64,000 nucleotides of DNA. Origin: Formosa sediminum (lineage in GTDB: Bacteria > Bacteroidota > Bacteroidia > Flavobacteriales > Flavobacteriaceae). The position numbers were made by a program, and so were the translations under genes. Of the stretch, positions 18,341 to 26,802 are shown in pieces. The stretch spans positions 3,629,001 to 3,693,000 of the forward strand of contig NZ_CP041637.1 of the NCBI RefSeq assembly GCF_007197735.1, read 5' to 3'. How positions within the stretch are numbered: the stretch's first letter is position 1; each line of letters opens with the position of its first letter. A model generated the notes under the pieces. That model was not told where the DNA came from and made no database searches. It saw only the letters and a program-made list of their open reading frames with translations.

Positions 18341-19369
18341 TTAAAACATTAAATTTCGTTTTCTAACCAATAACCAAATTACAATGGGAGCACCAACTAA
18401 AGAGGTAATCGCATTAATAGGTAACGTATAATCACTATTAGGAATTTGTGCAATAGTATCGCAAATAAGCATAATAACACTTCCAAACAGAATAACAGCT
18501 GGAAGTAAAATTTTATGGTTAGAGGTATTAAAAACTAAGCGTGTAAGATGCGGTATTGCTAAGCCTATAAACGCAATTGGACCTGCAAATGCCGTTATAG
18601 TTCCGGCTAACAAACTTGTTGCTACAATGATAAATAACCGGCTACGTTTTAAATTTAAACCTAAACTCTTTGCATAATTATCGCCTAATAACAAGGTGTT
18701 TAATGCCTTTACAGATGCTATACTCAAAATTAACCCGAGAGTATAAATACCAGAAAATACCAAAATTTCTTGCCAAGATAAATTACCTAAACTTCCAAAC
18801 CCCCAAAATACGTAGCGCTGTAATTGTGCTGCCGAACTAAAATACGATAACACCCCAACAATTGCGCCTGTAATACTAGCAAACATGAGTCCGATAATTA
18901 AAATAGCCATTGTATCGCGTACTCGAGACGAGACTATTAATACCGATAATAATACTAAAAAACTACCTAAACTAGCCGCAATAACAACACTCCATTTTGA
19001 AGTTAGTAATACCGCAAAAGCACCACCAAAAAGTCCTGAACCTAAAATAACTAAAGCCACACCTAAACTTGCTCCAGAGCTTATACCTAAAACAAATGGA
19101 CCAGCTAAAGGATTTCTAAACAAGGTTTGCATTAGTAAACCAGAAACACCTAACCCGGATCCCACTAATACCGCCGTAATTGCTTTTGGTAATCTATAAT
19201 TCTGGATAATATAGCGCCAGGATTCGTTAGTAGAAGTTCCGAAAAAACTATTAAAAACGCCCTCTAAAGGAATAGATACAGAGCCTAAACTAATGTTAAT
19301 TATAAAACAACACAGCAAGACTATAAAAAGTAATATAAAAGCCGTTTTATATGTATACTGATTGGTCAA
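18341..19369 (-). CDS. btuC: FecCD-family ABC permease (BtuC-like)
   Basis: The 342-residue protein has about ten hydrophobic segments and the family hallmarks YRLPKAITAVLVGSGLGVSGLLMQTLFRNPLAGPF and GPIAFIGLAIPHLTRLV, quoted here as separate short motifs around residues 60-95 and 265-281. It forms the membrane channel of a BtuCD-F-type importer. The start is TTG at 19369, immediately after the stop of the binding-protein gene; no ATG precedes the first helix. Translational coupling to btuF is likely. Confidence 0.86.
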   Translation of the reverse strand: MTNQYTYKTAFILLFIVLLCCFIINISLGSVSIPLEGVFNSFFGTSTNESWRYIIQNYRLPKAITAVLVGSGLGVSGLLMQTLFRNPLAGPFVLGISSGASLGVALVILGSGLFGGAFAVLLTSKWSVVIAASLGSFLVLLSVLIVSSRVRDTMAILIIGLMFASITGAIVGVLSYFSSAAQLQRYVFWGFGSLGNLSWQEILVFSGIYTLGLILSIASVKALNTLLLGDNYAKSLGLNLKRSRLFIIVATSLLAGTITAFAGPIAFIGLAIPHLTRLVFNTSNHKILLPAVILFGSVIMLICDTIAQIPNSDYTLPINAITSLVGAPIVIWLLVRKRNLMF

Positions 19370-20524
19370 TTAATTTAATTTTTTAAAAAAGAACAAGTCG
19401 TAATCTTGTAGTAATTCTGGATGACAAATTTTAATAAGGTCTTTAAGTACTAAATCTGGTCGTGCTTGTCCCAATTCATAATATAATACGCCTCCAGTGG
19501 CGCCTTTAGTATTAGACATACTATAAATATTTTTATGTTTAAATGCATCAAACTTAGTATAATGTGCATTGGCAGATTCTAATTCTTTATAACTCCTATA
19601 AATAGACGGATTAATCCAAATTTTTGCTGCTTTAGCGGTATTGAAAACCGTTTCAAAATTTAGCGCTAAGCTTCCTGCGCCTTTAGTGTTTTTCCAAAGA
19701 TAATTAGCGTTTGCATCTTTTAAAAGTTGCGCTTCAGAACTTGTACCGTTTGGCATATACCACACATCTTTATACATAGCACCGCTAAAAACACTTGGTT
19801 TTTCTTCAACTTGTTCGGCTAAAGTTTTAGCCTTTAAATATTCAGTTTCAATGGAATTATATACAGTCTCAGCTTGAGTTTCTTTATTAAAAAGTACACC
19901 AAAGAATTTTATCCATTCAGCTTTGGCTAATGGAGAATCTTCTACCCAATCTCCATTATAAATTACAGGGATATTTGCGTTTTTAATGGTTTCCATGGTG
20001 CTATTATTTCCATCGATTCCAAAAGCTATAACCACATCTGGACGTAACTCTAATACAACTTCGGTATTTACACCTTCATTCTTACCTAATTCTCGTACTT
20101 CATTATTATCTATTCGGGTTCTAATGTTTTCTGAAGATACATATTGTGTCCCTGGAAAGCCTACTAATTTTTGGTCTTCTTCTAATAATTCTAAACCTGG
20201 CAAATGAGTTGTAGATGTTACAACAATACGTTGAATTGGAATAGGAATAACGGCATCAAATTCGTCTGAGTTTAATGTAATATCTTCAAGTTTAGTTCTA
20301 TCTACTAAAGCATATGTATAAGACTGATCTGCGTTTGGCCACGGACTAAATATTTCTAAAACCTTATAATTCTTAAATGTTTTAACAGCAAAGCCCTTAG
20401 CATGCTTTAAATTTAGCGCAACACCTTTTTCTTTTATTTCTTTAGTAGTTTTAGTCTCTTGTTTACAACTAAATGTACAAATAAATAGGACTAACAATAA
20501 AGACTTTAACTGAATAATTTTCAT
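19370..20524 (-). CDS. btuF: ABC transporter substrate-binding lipoprotein (BtuF-like)
   Basis: A lipoprotein signal with Cys20 (CTFSC) is followed by a TroA/FepB-type binding domain; LELRPDVVIAFGIDG and IPVIYNGDWVEDSPLAKAEWIKFFG are typical of class III binding proteins. At 384 residues it is longer than E. coli BtuF because of an N-terminal extension (KGFAVKTFKNYKVLEIFSPW) common in Bacteroidota homologues. It would bind the ligand in the periplasm and deliver it to BtuCD. The cobalamin assignment rests on the divergent riboswitch-btuB-btuG genes; a siderophore cannot be excluded from the protein alone. Confidence 0.82.
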   Translation of the reverse strand: MKIIQLKSLLLVLFICTFSCKQETKTTKEIKEKGVALNLKHAKGFAVKTFKNYKVLEIFSPWPNADQSYTYALVDRTKLEDITLNSDEFDAVIPIPIQRIVVTSTTHLPGLELLEEDQKLVGFPGTQYVSSENIRTRIDNNEVRELGKNEGVNTEVVLELRPDVVIAFGIDGNNSTMETIKNANIPVIYNGDWVEDSPLAKAEWIKFFGVLFNKETQAETVYNSIETEYLKAKTLAEQVEEKPSVFSGAMYKDVWYMPNGTSSEAQLLKDANANYLWKNTKGAGSLALNFETVFNTAKAAKIWINPSIYRSYKELESANAHYTKFDAFKHKNIYSMSNTKGATGGVLYYELGQARPDLVLKDLIKICHPELLQDYDLFFFKKLN

Positions 20525-20849
20525 TTTACAGGCATTTAAAAAAGTAAAAATTAAGGATAAAAAACATTTATAAAAATCTGAAATTTAACCCCAAAAACAG
20601 TTCAAATGTAAGCATATAAAATACAGACAAAATGAAATAAATCATTTTTTTAATCAAATTAATTTTGCTTGATTAACCGAGTATCTAGTATATCATCATC
20701 GATATTATCGACAACAAAACTAATTTTCTTTAAAATAATTCCGGTATTTCACAAAAAATGTAGGCTTTAAAATCGAAAATAAGGATGGTGTAAATAAACT
20801 AGACTAAGCTTACTAAATATTAATAATATATCTTACTTTTGAATCGATT
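20525..20849. other. Spacer between btuF and the cobalamin riboswitch
   Basis: This 325-nt AT-rich stretch should hold the divergent promoters of btuFCD and of the btuB mRNA. An inverted repeat, TTAATCAA (20650-20657) and TTGATTAA (20669-20676), 11 nt apart, could be an operator. I found no second cobalamin-riboswitch core on the minus strand and no convincing gene. Confidence 0.5.
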
Positions 20850-21032
20850 TTTGGTTCATATCATGTTATGTGATGGATTAAATGGGAATTGAGTGCAAAT
20901 CTCAAACTGTTCCCGCAACTGTAATCTTAGTTTTGCTTTGCAAAATGCTTGTCATTATACTTCAATATACCACTGATTTTAGTTAAAAATTGGGAAGGTA
21001 AATAACAAGACGAAAGTCAGGAGACCTGCCAA
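20850..21032 (+). ncRNA. Cobalamin riboswitch
   Basis: The conserved core is readable in order: a GGGAA arm at 20884, a small hairpin GAG...CTC, the TTCCCGCAACTGTAA segment (20910-20924), CCACTG at 20971, GGGAAGG at 20992, and the B12 box AGTCAGGAGACCTGCC at 21015-21030. Binding of cobalamin to this leader normally represses the downstream uptake gene. A hairpin at 21050-21068 (GACTCT/AGAGTC) lies just before the btuB start and is a plausible expression platform acting on ribosome access; no T-tract follows, so translational control is inferred. Confidence 0.95.
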
Positions 21033-21049
21033 ATTCTGCTTATTAAATC

Positions 21050-21068
21050 GACTCTCGGGCAAAGAGTC
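21050..21068 (+). promoter_or_regulatory. Hairpin before the btuB start, likely riboswitch expression platform
   Basis: A perfect 6-bp stem (GACTCT 21050-21055, AGAGTC 21063-21068) with a 7-nt loop CGGGCAA ends 9 nt before the btuB ATG. Its place after the B12 box suits a P13-type hairpin that occludes translation initiation. Confidence 0.6.
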
Positions 21069-21077
21069 TTAAGATGT

Positions 21078-22910
21078 ATGAAAAAAAAACTAACTGTTTA
21101 TATTTTATTTGTGTCATGTTTCCCAGGATTTCTGATTGGGCAAAACGACACTATTCAAAAACTAGACGAAATTTTTATTAGTGCAGATACACAGCTACAT
21201 AAATTTTCGAATACGCAAACGGTACTGGTTTTAACCGATAGTGTCATCACAATAAATCAGCCCTCACTTACAGCTTTATTAAATTACAACACGCCTATTT
21301 ATTTTAAAGAAAATGGTTTAGGTATGGTTTCATCGCCTTCATTTCGGGGCACCACAGCACAACAAACAGCAGTGGTTTGGAATGGTATAAATATTAACTC
21401 TCAGTTAAATGGACAAACAGATTTTAATACGATAAATACCTCTAATTTTAATGATGTAAGTGTACGTAGTGGTGGCGGAAGCGTTATTTATGGAAGCGGT
21501 GCTATTGGCGGAAGTATTCATTTAAATAATACTTTTAATTATACCGAAGGTTTTAAAAACACCATAAAAAGTAGTTATGGAAGTTTTAATACTTTTCAAC
21601 TTAATTATAACGGAAACATAGCTGTTAAAAATTTAAGTGCAAATATTGGAATTAGCAGAAATAGCTCTGATAACGATTACGATTATGTAGATTCTGATAA
21701 TTACAACCAAAACGGCGCCTTTTACAATACCAGCTTAAATGCCAATTTAAGTTACAGACTAAATACCAATAATGTATTAAAATTATATAGTTATGCTTTT
21801 GATGCTGAACGCCATTTGTCTTTAATACTTCCAAATGAAACGCCTACAAAATATCAGGATTTCAACACTCGGAATTTATTAGAATGGGATGGTTTTTATA
21901 ACAAAATAACATCAAAATTAAAGGTAGCATACCTGACTGAAAAATATAAATACTTCTCAAACATAAATTCTGACACTTACAGTAACGGAAGTGTAAAATC
22001 TATAATAGCTAAATACGATTTTAGCTACACACCTACAGAAAACAGTACGATAAATGCTATTGTAGATGCGACACAAAATAAAGGTAAAGGCTCAAGTATT
22101 GACGAAGAAAAACGCAAGATTGCAAGTTTTAATCTGCTATATAAACAACAACTAAACCCTTGGTTTTTGTATGAATTAGGAATTCGTCAAGAAATTACTA
22201 CTAATTATAATAGTCCGTTTTTATATAATTTAGGACTCCAATTTCAGGTGGCTAATCCCTACTCGATTACCATAAACGGGTCTAAAAACTTCAGAATTCC
22301 AACCTTTAACGATTTATATTGGGAAAACAGTGGTAATCCCGATTTAAAACCGGAAAGCTCATACCAGGCAGAATTAGGTAATCATCTCACATTAAAACAT
22401 ACTACACTTTCGGTTACAGCATATTATAACTCCATTACAGATATGATACGTTGGTTACCAAATGGTACGTATTGGCAGCCTGTTAACACAGACCATGTTG
22501 TGACGTATGGTTTAGAAGGGGTTTTACAGTATTCTAGAACCATAAATTTACATACGTTTAGTTTTAATAGTACCTATGCGTATACGATTTCAGAAAATCA
22601 AGATACCAAAAAACAACTTACATATGTGCCTTACCATAAAGCTACAGCAAGTTTAGGATATCATTTTAAAAATATATCGGCATTTTATCAATGGCTATTT
22701 GTTGGAAATGTGTTTACAACAACCGACAATGTTTCGCAATACGAATTAGACCATTATAACCTGTCAAATATTGGTTTAGATTACACATTAAATGACACTT
22801 TTACCTTAGGAGGAAAACTCAATAATATTTGGAATGTAAATTACCAAAACGTGTCTAGCCGATACATGCCAGGCAGAAATTACTCATTTTTTTTAAACAT
22901 TAATATATAA
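21078..22910 (+). CDS. btuB: TonB-dependent cobalamin receptor BtuB
   Basis: The 610-residue protein has a signal peptide (residues 1-21), then a TonB-box-like segment DEIFISA near residue 31. A plug domain follows (about 45-160, with GLGMVSSPSFRGTTAQQTAVVWNG split by strands, and VRSGGGSVIYGSGAIGGSI). The rest is a beta barrel ending in the aromatic RNYSFFLNINI. Length and plug motifs match BtuB. The cobalamin riboswitch directly upstream makes vitamin B12 or another corrinoid the ligand. It forms an operon with the lipoprotein gene 10 nt downstream. An ATG lies 4 nt upstream in another frame; ATG at 21078 is in frame. Confidence 0.94.
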   Translation: MKKKLTVYILFVSCFPGFLIGQNDTIQKLDEIFISADTQLHKFSNTQTVLVLTDSVITINQPSLTALLNYNTPIYFKENGLGMVSSPSFRGTTAQQTAVVWNGININSQLNGQTDFNTINTSNFNDVSVRSGGGSVIYGSGAIGGSIHLNNTFNYTEGFKNTIKSSYGSFNTFQLNYNGNIAVKNLSANIGISRNSSDNDYDYVDSDNYNQNGAFYNTSLNANLSYRLNTNNVLKLYSYAFDAERHLSLILPNETPTKYQDFNTRNLLEWDGFYNKITSKLKVAYLTEKYKYFSNINSDTYSNGSVKSIIAKYDFSYTPTENSTINAIVDATQNKGKGSSIDEEKRKIASFNLLYKQQLNPWFLYELGIRQEITTNYNSPFLYNLGLQFQVANPYSITINGSKNFRIPTFNDLYWENSGNPDLKPESSYQAELGNHLTLKHTTLSVTAYYNSITDMIRWLPNGTYWQPVNTDHVVTYGLEGVLQYSRTINLHTFSFNSTYAYTISENQDTKKQLTYVPYHKATASLGYHFKNISAFYQWLFVGNVFTTTDNVSQYELDHYNLSNIGLDYTLNDTFTLGGKLNNIWNVNYQNVSSRYMPGRNYSFFLNINI

Positions 22911-22920
22911 TTATTACACC

Positions 22921-23982
22921 ATGAAACAGATAAACAAATTTTTTGCCATTGCTTTTGCAAGTGCTGCGCTTTTTAGTTCTTGTAGCAGCGATAATGATGA
23001 TGATGCTATTAACATACCAGAAGGAAGCTATACCGAAGGGTATTTTGTATTAAACGAAGGTCAATTTGGTAATATAGGTACTTCAGGAGTTACATTTATT
23101 GGAGAAGACGGCACACTAACAAACGATATTTACACTACAGTAAACCCAACATCGCCAGAAATTGGAGATGCTTTACAACATGTGTTTTTTGATGACAATA
23201 ATGCTTATATTATTTCTGGAGGAACAAATCAAATTACAGTTGTAGACCGTTATACTTTTGAATATATTACAACTATTGAAACAGATCTTACTGCACCTAG
23301 ATATGGAGCTATAGCTAATGGTAAAGCCTATGTTACAAATTCTAATGGTTGGGACGATGGATCTGACGATTTTGTTACCGTTATAGATTTAGCAGATTAT
23401 TCTACTTCAACTTTTTCTATGAAAGTTGCTGAACACGTTATTGAAGAAGATGGTATTCTTTATTTTGCTAACGGCTATTATGGAAGTGGACAAACTATTA
23501 CTGTTTTAAACCCAAGCACAGGAGACACTGTTGAAATTGATTTAGGAGATGGAAATTCTCCAAATTCAATAGTTGAAGAAGACGATGCTATTTATGTATT
23601 AACGACCAATTTTGATGGCACGTCACATATTTTTGAAATTAGTGAATCTTCAAATACTATTACAGATTCTATAGAATTAAGTGCTTATGTTTCTAGCCCT
23701 AAGCAATTAAATATTGAAGACGACACCTTCTATTTTACTGATGCGACTACAGTATATGCGCTTGACTTAAACGGTACCACTCCAACCGAAGTATTAACGT
23801 ATACATCCACTTCAGATTATGGTGCTATGTATGGTTTTGCAGTAGAAGACGATACTATTTATATTGCAGACGCTGGAGATTTTGCTTCTACAGGAACAAC
23901 TTACGAATATACACTAACCGGTACGCTACTTAATACTTACAGTGTTGGTATAGCTCCTAACGGATTTTATTTTAATGATTAA
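22921..23982 (+). CDS. BtuG-like surface lipoprotein (YncE/DUF5074-type beta-propeller)
   Basis: A 353-residue lipoprotein: signal ending FSSC (Cys21), then SSDNDDDD-like acidic residues that resemble the lipoprotein surface-export signal of Bacteroidota. The mature part is made of repeated propeller blades (ITVVDRYTFEYITTI, VTVIDLADYSTSTF, ITVLNPSTGDTVEIDL, IYVLTTNFDGTSHIFEI). In Bacteroides thetaiotaomicron, BtuG is a seven-bladed propeller encoded beside BtuB that captures cobalamin with very high affinity. Position directly after riboswitch-controlled btuB supports the same role here; the homology call is by fold and context, not by alignment. Confidence 0.82.
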   Translation: MKQINKFFAIAFASAALFSSCSSDNDDDAINIPEGSYTEGYFVLNEGQFGNIGTSGVTFIGEDGTLTNDIYTTVNPTSPEIGDALQHVFFDDNNAYIISGGTNQITVVDRYTFEYITTIETDLTAPRYGAIANGKAYVTNSNGWDDGSDDFVTVIDLADYSTSTFSMKVAEHVIEEDGILYFANGYYGSGQTITVLNPSTGDTVEIDLGDGNSPNSIVEEDDAIYVLTTNFDGTSHIFEISESSNTITDSIELSAYVSSPKQLNIEDDTFYFTDATTVYALDLNGTTPTEVLTYTSTSDYGAMYGFAVEDDTIYIADAGDFASTGTTYEYTLTGTLLNTYSVGIAPNGFYFND

Positions 23983-24004
23983 TTCCCAAATGTATCATTA
24001 ACTA

Positions 24005-24030
24005 AAAAGGCTGCCAATTGGCAGCCTTTT
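24005..24030. terminator. Bidirectional terminator between btuG-like gene and glyA
   Basis: A perfect 11-bp stem (24005-24015 with 24020-24030, AAAAGGCTGCC and its complement) with an AATT loop and flanking A and T runs. Confidence 0.9.
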
Positions 24031-24054
24031 ATATTATATATTATTATGTATATA

Positions 24055-25329
24055 TTAAGATACAAATAATGGTCTATCGGCCATAAGTGCATTTACTTTA
24101 GTGGCTACAGCAGCTAAAACAGTTTCGTCTTCTAGGTTTAAAATAACCTCATCAACTAAATCTACAATAGTTTGCATATCGCTTTCTTTTAAACCTCTAG
24201 TTGTAATTGCCGCAGCTCCAATACGAATTCCCGACGTTACAAATGGCGATTTATCATCAAAAGGCACCATATTTTTGTTTACAGTAATTTCTGCTTTAAC
24301 TAAAGCTTCTTCAGCTTGTTTTCCAGATACATTTTTATTTCTTAAATCAATAAGCATCATATGGTTATCTGTTCCTCCAGAAATAATATTGTAATCCTTT
24401 GCTACAAACGCCTCAGCTAAAGCCGCAGCATTTTTCTTAACCTGTAACATATAAGTTAAGTAGTCGTCTGTAAGTGCTTCACCAAAAGCAATAGCTTTAG
24501 CAGCAATAATATGCTCTAAAGGTCCACCTTGGTTTCCTGGAAACACAGCCGAATCAAATAAAGAAGACATTTTTCTTTTGCTTCCGTTTTTAAGCGTAAT
24601 TCCGAATGGGTTTTCAAAATCTTCGCCCATCATAATCATTCCACCTCTTGGTCCTCTTAATGTTTTATGTGTAGTAGTTGTAACTACATGACAATGCGGA
24701 ATAGGATCGTTTAAAATACCTTTTGCAATTAAACCTGCAGGGTGAGAAATATCTGCCATTAAAATAGCACCAACACTATCTGCAATAACACGAAAACGCT
24801 TAAAATCAATATCACGAGAATATGCAGAAGCACCAGCAATAATTAATTTAGGTTGTTCTTTAGTAGCGATTTCTTGAATTTTATCATAGTTTAAAATCCC
24901 TGTCTCTTGGTCTACACCATAAAATGTTGGATTGTATAATTTTCCAGAAAAATTTACAGGAGACCCATGTGTTAGGTGCCCTCCATGTGATAAATCGAAA
25001 CCTAAAATCTTATCACCAGGATTTAAACATGCTGCAAATACAGCAGTATTAGCCTGACTTCCTGAATGCGGCTGTACATTTACGTAAGCAGCACCAAAAA
25101 GGGCTTTTGCACGATCAATCGCGATTTGTTCCACTTCATCAACAACCTCACAACCACCATAGTAGCGTTTTCCTGGGTAACCTTCGGCATATTTATTAGT
25201 TAAAACAGAACCTGCAGCTTCCATTACTTGGTCGCTTACAAAGTTTTCTGAAGCAATTAACTCTAAACCATGTAATTGGCGTTGTTTCTCTGCTTCTATT
25301 AATTCAAAAATTTGTTCGTCGCGTTGCAT
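24055..25329 (-). CDS. glyA: Serine hydroxymethyltransferase
   Basis: GlyA is a PLP enzyme that interconverts serine plus tetrahydrofolate with glycine plus methylene-tetrahydrofolate, feeding one-carbon metabolism. The 424-residue protein starts [18 protein letters not shown] and contains [26 protein letters not shown] and [16 protein letters not shown] with the PLP-binding lysine. The open frame extends 39 codons upstream but overlaps the promoter region and has no homology, so ATG at 25329 (or the adjacent one at 25332) is the start. Confidence 0.96.
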   Translation of the reverse strand: MQRDEQIFELIEAEKQRQLHGLELIASENFVSDQVMEAAGSVLTNKYAEGYPGKRYYGGCEVVDEVEQIAIDRAKALFGAAYVNVQPHSGSQANTAVFAACLNPGDKILGFDLSHGGHLTHGSPVNFSGKLYNPTFYGVDQETGILNYDKIQEIATKEQPKLIIAGASAYSRDIDFKRFRVIADSVGAILMADISHPAGLIAKGILNDPIPHCHVVTTTTHKTLRGPRGGMIMMGEDFENPFGITLKNGSKRKMSSLFDSAVFPGNQGGPLEHIIAAKAIAFGEALTDDYLTYMLQVKKNAAALAEAFVAKDYNIISGGTDNHMMLIDLRNKNVSGKQAEEALVKAEITVNKNMVPFDDKSPFVTSGIRIGAAAITTRGLKESDMQTIVDLVDEVILNLEDETVLAAVATKVNALMADRPLFVS

Positions 25330-25355
25330 CATTATATTTATCGTTAAAAATTCAT

Positions 25356-25363
25356 CAAAAATA
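25356..25363 (-). promoter_or_regulatory. Candidate glyA -7 element
   Basis: The minus strand reads TATTTTTG, an exact TAnnTTTG match, 26 nt before the glyA start. A TTTG (25387-25390, minus strand) lies 23 nt further upstream as a possible -33 element. Confidence 0.5.
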
Positions 25364-25395
25364 ACAAATAGATTAGTTAAATACATCAAAAAACA

Positions 25396-25403
25396 TATAT
25401 TTG
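25396..25403 (+). promoter_or_regulatory. Candidate fahA -7 element
   Basis: TATATTTG matches TAnnTTTG exactly, 37 nt upstream of the fahA ATG at 25441. It lies back to back with the glyA promoter in the same short spacer. Confidence 0.5.
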
Positions 25404-25440
25404 AATAGAATTTATTAAACAAACAATTAACAATTATACT

Positions 25441-26730
25441 ATGCAAATATCAGCCAACAATCCAGATCGTAAGACATGGCTGCATGTCGACAAAAATTCG
25501 GATTTCCCTATTCAGAATATTCCTTTCGGTGTTTTTCTTACCCGAGACGATATTATTACGATAGGAACTCGAATTGGAGATACCGCGATCGACCTTGGGG
25601 CTTTACACCAATTGGGTTATTTTAATGACATTCCTTTAACCGATGATATTTTTCTTCAAGACACACTAAATGACTTTATTGCTGACGGAAGAAAAACTTG
25701 GCGTGCTGTTCGAAACAAAATTGCTGATATTTTTGATGCTGAAAACGACACTCTTAAAAATAATAAACAACATAAAGAAATTGTATTATTTCGTTTAGAT
25801 GAAATAGAAATGCAATTGCCTGTTCAAATTGGCGATTTCACTGATTTTTATTCGAGTAAACAACATGCGACTAACCTTGGGACAATGTTTAGAGATGAAG
25901 ATCATGCACTTTTACCTAATTGGTTACATATTCCAGTGGGATATCACGGTAGAAGTTCATCTATCATTCCTTCTGGCATCCCAATTCACAGACCACAAGG
26001 ACAAACGTTACCAATAGATGCCAAAGAGCCTACATTTGGCCCTTCAAAATTTGTAGATTTTGAATTAGAAATGGGATTTATTACCACAGATGCTAATGAT
26101 TTAGGTGAACCTATTCCAGTAAATGAAGCTGAAGAATACATTTTTGGACTAGTGCTATTTAACGACTGGAGTGCCCGAGATATACAGAGTTGGGAATATG
26201 CACCTTTAGGTCCGTTTTTATCTAAAAACTTTGCGTCTTCTATGTCGCCTTGGATTGTAACTTTAGATGCTTTAGAGCCTTATAGAGTACAAGGACCAAA
26301 ACCTGTTAAAGAGCAAATGCCATACTTACAAACTAAAGGAAAAAAGAGTTTTGATATTAATTTAGAAGTTGCTATACAACCCAAAAAGGCTCAAGAAACA
26401 GTAGTTTGTCGTACCAATTTTAAGTATATGTATTGGAACATGTCTCAGCAATTAGCGCACCATACCATTAACGGTTGTCCTGTTAATTCTGGCGATTTAA
26501 TGGGAAGTGGTACCATTTCTGGACCAACTCCAGATTCTTTAGGATCTATGCTAGAAATTACTTGGAAAGGTACTAAACCTATCACTTTAAAAGATGGTAC
26601 AGAACGCCAATTTATTAATGATTACGATACTGTGGTGATGCGAGGTCACTGTGAAAACGATGGTATTAGAATTGGATTTGGAGAAGTTAAAACCGAATTA
26701 CTTCCCGTATTTATTCCGAAGAAAAAATAA
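25441..26730 (+). CDS. fahA: Fumarylacetoacetase
   Basis: This enzyme hydrolyses fumarylacetoacetate to fumarate and acetoacetate, the last step of tyrosine/homogentisate catabolism. The 429-residue length fits the two-domain family. The N-terminal SH3-like domain covers about 1-115. The catalytic domain carries the metal-binding [37 protein letters not shown] and [14 protein letters not shown] motifs, and MGSGTISGP near the C-terminus. No other homogentisate-pathway gene is in the window. Confidence 0.95.
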   Translation: MQISANNPDRKTWLHVDKNSDFPIQNIPFGVFLTRDDIITIGTRIGDTAIDLGALHQLGYFNDIPLTDDIFLQDTLNDFIADGRKTWRAVRNKIADIFDAENDTLKNNKQHKEIVLFRLDEIEMQLPVQIGDFTDFYSSKQHATNLGTMFRDEDHALLPNWLHIPVGYHGRSSSIIPSGIPIHRPQGQTLPIDAKEPTFGPSKFVDFELEMGFITTDANDLGEPIPVNEAEEYIFGLVLFNDWSARDIQSWEYAPLGPFLSKNFASSMSPWIVTLDALEPYRVQGPKPVKEQMPYLQTKGKKSFDINLEVAIQPKKAQETVVCRTNFKYMYWNMSQQLAHHTINGCPVNSGDLMGSGTISGPTPDSLGSMLEITWKGTKPITLKDGTERQFINDYDTVVMRGHCENDGIRIGFGEVKTELLPVFIPKKK

Positions 26731-26750
26731 TTCTTAAATAAAATAGGAAT

Positions 26751-26783
26751 AAAAAAATCCCGATGAAGTATCGGGATTTTTTT
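26751..26783. terminator. Bidirectional terminator between fahA and acs
   Basis: An 8-bp core ATCCCGAT (26757-26764) pairs with 26770-26777 around a 5-nt loop, extended by A and T runs on both sides. Confidence 0.88.
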
Positions 26784-26802
26784 ATGAATATCTATTTCGT
26801 TT

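Noticed and set aside
20659-20748. A 29-codon open stretch on the minus strand (ISFVVDNIDDDILDTRLIKQN and stop) in the btuF-btuB spacer
   Set aside because: It looks coding-like but has no start codon, is flanked by an upstream TGA, matches no family I know, and lies where the divergent promoters must be. Chance is as likely as a remnant.
25330-25446. N-terminal extension of the glyA frame
   Set aside because: The residues are not GlyA-like and cover the glyA and fahA promoters.
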